Source of the DNA: an uncultured Leptospiraceae bacterium
GTDB lineage: Bacteria > Spirochaetota > Leptospiria > Leptospirales > Leptospiraceae
Assembly: GCA_937924465.1 (NCBI GenBank)
Contig: CALDSP010000212.1
Coordinates: 1-6,186, forward strand
Length of the DNA stretch: 6,186 nt
Direction of reading: 5' to 3'
The notes under the pieces were generated by a model. The model saw nothing but the letters and a program-made list of their open reading frames with translations, had not been told where the DNA came from and made no database searches. Each line of letters begins with the position of its first letter. Position 1 is the first letter of the stretch. Position numbers and translations under genes: made by a program. Below, in pieces: positions 4,668 through 6,186 of this stretch.

Positions 4668-6186
4668 ATGAAAAAAATATTTTTTTATATTTTATTTAGT
4701 TTCATTTTATATGCCCAAGACCAAGACATAAATCAAATTACTGGTGGGGGAGATATTTCGAGTCAACGTGTGAACAACAAAAATGAGCTTGACGAATTGA
4801 AAAAAGAAATTCGAGAGCTAAAACGTCAAGTGGAAGAACTCAAGGGAAAAAAGTCTACAGAAAATAAAAAAGATACCGAATCTCCTTTGGATAAAATCTT
4901 GGCTGGAAGTAAAGAGAAAGACCAAGAAACTCAAACTCAATACTCCAATTTTGAAAGAGACTTTTTTATGCAACTTCATTCTCCAGACTTTAAAAAAAGT
5001 CTTATGGAACGCTATCAGTGGCAACTTTTGTTTTGGACTCATGGAAATTATTCAAACAATAGTGACTTACGAAAACTAGACAATACAAACACTACCTCAG
5101 TGGATTTAACAGATGATAGAACTTATTTTATAGTAGGGGGGATTCAGTTTGATAATTTTTTTCCTGTGCACCCAAGGGTAGATTTACGGTTTGATATATG
5201 GCGTTTTGGATTTTGGGGAGGAGACCAACTTGGGGGACGAGATGCAAACAATGATATAAAAACAACACCAATTGGAGCCAATACAGTCAACTTTGGTCAA
5301 CTTTACATAGATTTTCATTTTAAGCTAAACCCAACATATCATGATAAGTTTTCTTTGCGAGTTGGACGACAAGACTTTCGTTTGGGTGGAAAAATCTTTC
5401 GAGACTTTTTTCAAGAAGATATCTTAGATGCAATCGTTCTAAAATACTATGATCGTAAATATGGAAAGTTAGACTTACTTTTATTTGATTTATTTTCAAA
5501 CTCTGCAGATACACGTGACGTAAATTTTGTGCGTTTTATAAGTACTGATAATACGACTGTTCGCAATTTCAATGGAAATTCTGCAACCTATAGACAAGGA
5601 TTTATTTATAAATACTACTTTATAGGAGATTCTAATTACATAGGAACACATGCGGACTTGAGAATTTTTTATTTTTATTCAAGGTTTGGAGGAACCAATC
5701 AACCTTTTGGAGGAGCAGATAGAACCAACAACGGAACTACAGGAAATTTTATAGATAGAGATTTTAGCGTTATGCGCGGGTTTCGATTTAATTTTGGTTA
5801 CAGTGAATATTTTCGCTCTTCCTTTACTTATGCAGAAAGTTTTGGAATAGATAGAAAAACTCCTACTTTAGACTTTCAAAGTCGAGATGTAGACAACAAT
5901 GGAAAAGGGTATGGTTTAGAAACAGAACTAGCGTTTTTTAAAAGACGTTTTCGCATGACGCCTACTCTTTTTTATGCCCAAGGTGGTAAGTATTATGCCG
6001 ATGGAACCCAATATTCTCATGGGTTTGTAAGCATGAAAGCCGATCAAGTAGGTGGACTTTTAGTTGACCTTTATTGGGGAGTTCACCCAAGTGCTTATAC
6101 TTCTGGTCAGGGAGTAGCAGACTTACCTTATAATAGGGATAGAAAAACAGGAACTTTAAGTAAGCACTTAGGAATAGCTATTGGAA
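4668..6186 (+). CDS. outer-membrane beta-barrel protein, alginate-export/porin-like (3' end outside window)
   Basis: The frame is open for 506 codons to the window edge, so the C-terminus is missing. Residues 1-16 are a signal peptide (MKKIFFYILFSFILYA) with probable cleavage before Gln17. Residues 41-58 form three perfect coiled-coil heptads (Leu41, 48 Ile, 55 Val at a; Leu44, 51, 58 at d), then a charged linker to about 95. From about 115 on, the sequence alternates aromatic/hydrophobic and polar residues in short stretches separated by Asn/Gly/Asp-rich loops, as in an outer-membrane barrel. The block LRVGRQDFRLGG (230-241) followed by DILDAIVLKYYDRKYGKLDLL resembles the GRQ...FDGvrl region of the alginate-export/porin superfamily. 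The N-terminal coiled coil recalls oligomeric porins such as OprP-type proteins. Probable role: passage of a small solute across the outer membrane, substrate unknown. It is encoded directly after the lipoprotein, in the same frame, and is probably co-expressed with it. I am confident of the barrel, less so of the subfamily. Confidence 0.8.
   Translation, partial: MKKIFFYILFSFILYAQDQDINQITGGGDISSQRVNNKNELDELKKEIRELKRQVEELKGKKSTENKKDTESPLDKILAGSKEKDQETQTQYSNFERDFFMQLHSPDFKKSLMERYQWQLLFWTHGNYSNNSDLRKLDNTNTTSVDLTDDRTYFIVGGIQFDNFFPVHPRVDLRFDIWRFGFWGGDQLGGRDANNDIKTTPIGANTVNFGQLYIDFHFKLNPTYHDKFSLRVGRQDFRLGGKIFRDFFQEDILDAIVLKYYDRKYGKLDLLLFDLFSNSADTRDVNFVRFISTDNTTVRNFNGNSATYRQGFIYKYYFIGDSNYIGTHADLRIFYFYSRFGGTNQPFGGADRTNNGTTGNFIDRDFSVMRGFRFNFGYSEYFRSSFTYAESFGIDRKTPTLDFQSRDVDNNGKGYGLETELAFFKRRFRMTPTLFYAQGGKYYADGTQYSHGFVSMKADQVGGLLVDLYWGVHPSAYTSGQGVADLPYNRDRKTGTLSKHLGIAIG

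Noticed and set aside
4818..5042. 74-codon open frame on the minus strand
   Set aside because: It is antisense to the barrel gene's coiled-coil and linker region. Its apparent hydrophobic segment is just the complement of lysine/glutamate codons.
5320..5514. 64-codon open frame on the minus strand
   Set aside because: It is antisense to the GRQ region of the barrel gene, has no own ribosome-binding site and has no recognisable features.
4668..6186. Barrel protein as a TonB-dependent receptor
   Set aside because: It has no TonB box or plug domain; the mature N-terminus is a coiled coil followed by a linker, and barrel-like sequence begins at about residue 115.
1..6186. CRISPR arrays, insertion sequences, tRNA or rRNA genes
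   Set aside because: I saw no regularly spaced direct repeats, no transposase-like frame and no cloverleaf or rRNA-like sequence on either strand.

Overview
The window is AT-rich DNA (roughly one third G+C by eye) in which every supported gene lies on the + strand. The content suggests a diderm bacterium with abundant outer-membrane lipoproteins, most likely a Leptospira-like spirochaete. The lineage call is an inference from base composition, the relaxed lipobox, the Lamin-Tail-Domain lipoprotein, the Q-rich processed N-terminus of the beta-barrel protein and unusual features of the glutamyl-tRNA synthetase. No ribosomal RNA or other strict taxonomic marker is present.

Layout. Positions 1-122 are probably the 3' end of an unrecognised gene whose stop codon lies inside the start of the next one. 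Positions 112-1659 encode a complete glutamyl-tRNA synthetase (gltX). It has clear catalytic motifs, but an altered RG(E/D)(E/D)H motif and an insertion of about 28 residues. The 482-bp stretch 1660-2141 is regulatory. It holds A/T tracts, a 19-bp AT-only-arm palindrome, a consensus TTGACA hexamer and a perfect Fur-type palindrome, followed by a possible 53-codon gene of unknown function (1864-2025). Positions 2142-4667 encode an 841-residue lipoprotein with an N-terminal domain and three tandem Lamin-Tail-type domains. Its cysteines follow a strict four-per-domain pattern. Its TAG stop is followed with no gap by the ATG of an outer-membrane beta-barrel protein (4668 to the window end, incomplete). 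That protein has a signal peptide, a short perfect coiled coil and alginate-export/porin-like barrel sequence.

How the genes fit together. gltX is a housekeeping gene apparently coupled to whatever lies upstream. The lipoprotein and barrel genes form a tight two-gene unit and probably act together at the outer membrane. The Fur-type site in front of the small gene raises the possibility that the small gene, and perhaps the whole downstream unit, responds to iron or a related metal/peroxide signal. The lipoprotein-barrel pair, possibly under metal control, is the best candidate here for something not yet described. Its substrate and function cannot be read from the sequence.
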